Both the position numbers and the translations under genes were made by a program. From NCBI GenBank assembly GCA_007132395.1, contig SLOR01000125.1, positions 1 to 7,236 of the forward strand: a stretch of DNA of 7,236 bases, written 5' to 3'. Every line of letters begins with the position of its first letter. Position 1 is the first letter of the stretch. The stretch comes from Bacteroidales bacterium. Lineage in GTDB: Bacteria; Bacteroidota; Bacteroidia; Bacteroidales; UBA7960. Below are positions 6,685 to 7,236 of this stretch, piece after piece. The notes below the pieces were generated by a model that was not told where the DNA came from, ran no database searches, and saw only the letters and a list, made by a program, of their open reading frames with translations.

Positions 6685-7236
6685 TTATTGCCCCGGGCCG
6701 AAATGAATTTTAAGGTTGTGTAAATCGATGTTTCCGCCAAGTGGATAAATGCTTATCCAGTTGTTATCTTCGGTAATCCAGCGGTTTTGTCCGGAGATAT
6801 CGATTCTTAAGTCGGTAACACCTGTATGCCCTCCAATGTTCACCGAGAAACCTCCCTGGCGCTGGCTGTCTTTTCCGTAATTGATAAACAGCCTCAGGGG
6901 TTTACCTTCCATATTTTCGGCCTCCAGCATTAAATAGCTGCCTGCTCTCCGACGGTCGAAGGGAACGAAGAAGAACCGTTTTTCGTCATTATTGAAGATT
7001 TGCTCTCTTACATTGGACACATCAAGATGTCCTGAAGCATAGAAGCGTTCCATATCGGCGCTGCTTGCCAGCATCTCGTTTATTTCCCTGATTCGCTCCT
7101 GGGGATGGCTTGATGCCGGGCGATGGGATAAAGCCAGTTGATAGGCATCGCGGGCCTCGAAAAGCTGCCTGCGCTGAAACAACCTGTCGCCATTTTCAAC
7201 GGCGCTGTTATATTCCCGTTCATTAGCCTGATTGCC
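6685..7236 (-). CDS. TPR-like protein with beta-rich C-terminal domain (start outside window)
   Basis: The frame is open to the window edge on the - strand and ends at TAA (6687-6685), giving 183 visible residues. The gene therefore starts beyond 7236; a TTG at 7182 is not a convincing start because homologous-looking sequence continues upstream of it. Visible residues about 9-49 resemble one tetratricopeptide unit followed by a linker helix (ENGDRLFQRRQLFEARDAYQLALSHRPASSHPQERIREINEML). This is a pattern common in Bacteroidota proteins, where such repeats mediate protein contacts. The remaining 130 or so residues have alternating hydrophobic and charged positions with many Gly, Asn and Asp (for example FFFVPFDRRRAGSYLMLEAEN and GGNIDLHNLKIHFGPGQ), suggesting a beta-sandwich. 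I do not recognise this domain. No transmembrane segment is visible. Function and cell location cannot be told, though an envelope role would fit the composition. Confidence 0.7.
   Translation of the reverse strand, partial: GNQANEREYNSAVENGDRLFQRRQLFEARDAYQLALSHRPASSHPQERIREINEMLASSADMERFYASGHLDVSNVREQIFNNDEKRFFFVPFDRRRAGSYLMLEAENMEGKPLRLFINYGKDSQRQGGFSVNIGGHTGVTDLRIDISGQNRWITEDNNWISIYPLGGNIDLHNLKIHFGPGQ

Noticed and set aside
6677..6694. Hairpin GGGGC-(8)-GCCCC at the end of the TPR-like gene
   Set aside because: The 5-bp stem encloses the stop codon in its loop and has no T tract following on the - strand, so it is not a convincing terminator.

Overview
The window looks like a chromosomal segment of a member of the Bacteroidota (Bacteroidales or a relative). 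Four observations support this: a DUF4270 protein, a family concentrated in this phylum, directly precedes glmS; gene starts have A/T-rich leaders without a clear Shine-Dalgarno sequence; a good -33/-7 promoter of the TTTG...TAnnTTTG type lies upstream of the sugar kinase; and the EF-G-like gene resembles the divergent EF-G2 paralogue described in Bacteroides. Assignment below phylum level is inference.

Layout: (1) 1-546, + strand, the 3' part of a DUF4270 gene whose start lies outside the window. (2) 565-2403, glmS, 18 bases downstream and almost certainly cotranscribed, closed by a strong intrinsic terminator at about 2427-2455. (3) 2630-3544, a PfkB-family sugar/nucleoside kinase with its own promoter. 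(4) 3732-5867, a full-length EF-G-like protein with an altered GTPase centre, after a 187-base leader region that holds a short imperfect duplication. (5) 5892-6010, a nested inverted repeat of about 119 bases ending in a T tract, lying between convergent genes. (6) 6053-6610, - strand, a small NUMOD4/HNH-like protein with a C-terminal helix-turn-helix. (7) 6685-7236, - strand, the C-terminal part of a TPR-like protein with an unrecognised beta-rich tail; its start lies outside the window.

Functionally, GlmS makes glucosamine-6-phosphate for peptidoglycan and LPS, and the DUF4270 protein upstream is probably an envelope protein. The kinase and the EF-G paralogue look like independent transcription units. 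I see no multi-gene defence, CRISPR or mobile system. The most interesting item is the EF-G paralogue: it lacks the catalytic switch II histidine and the P-loop aspartate but keeps the domain IV histidine used in translocation. The nested inverted repeat next to the HNH-like gene comes second.
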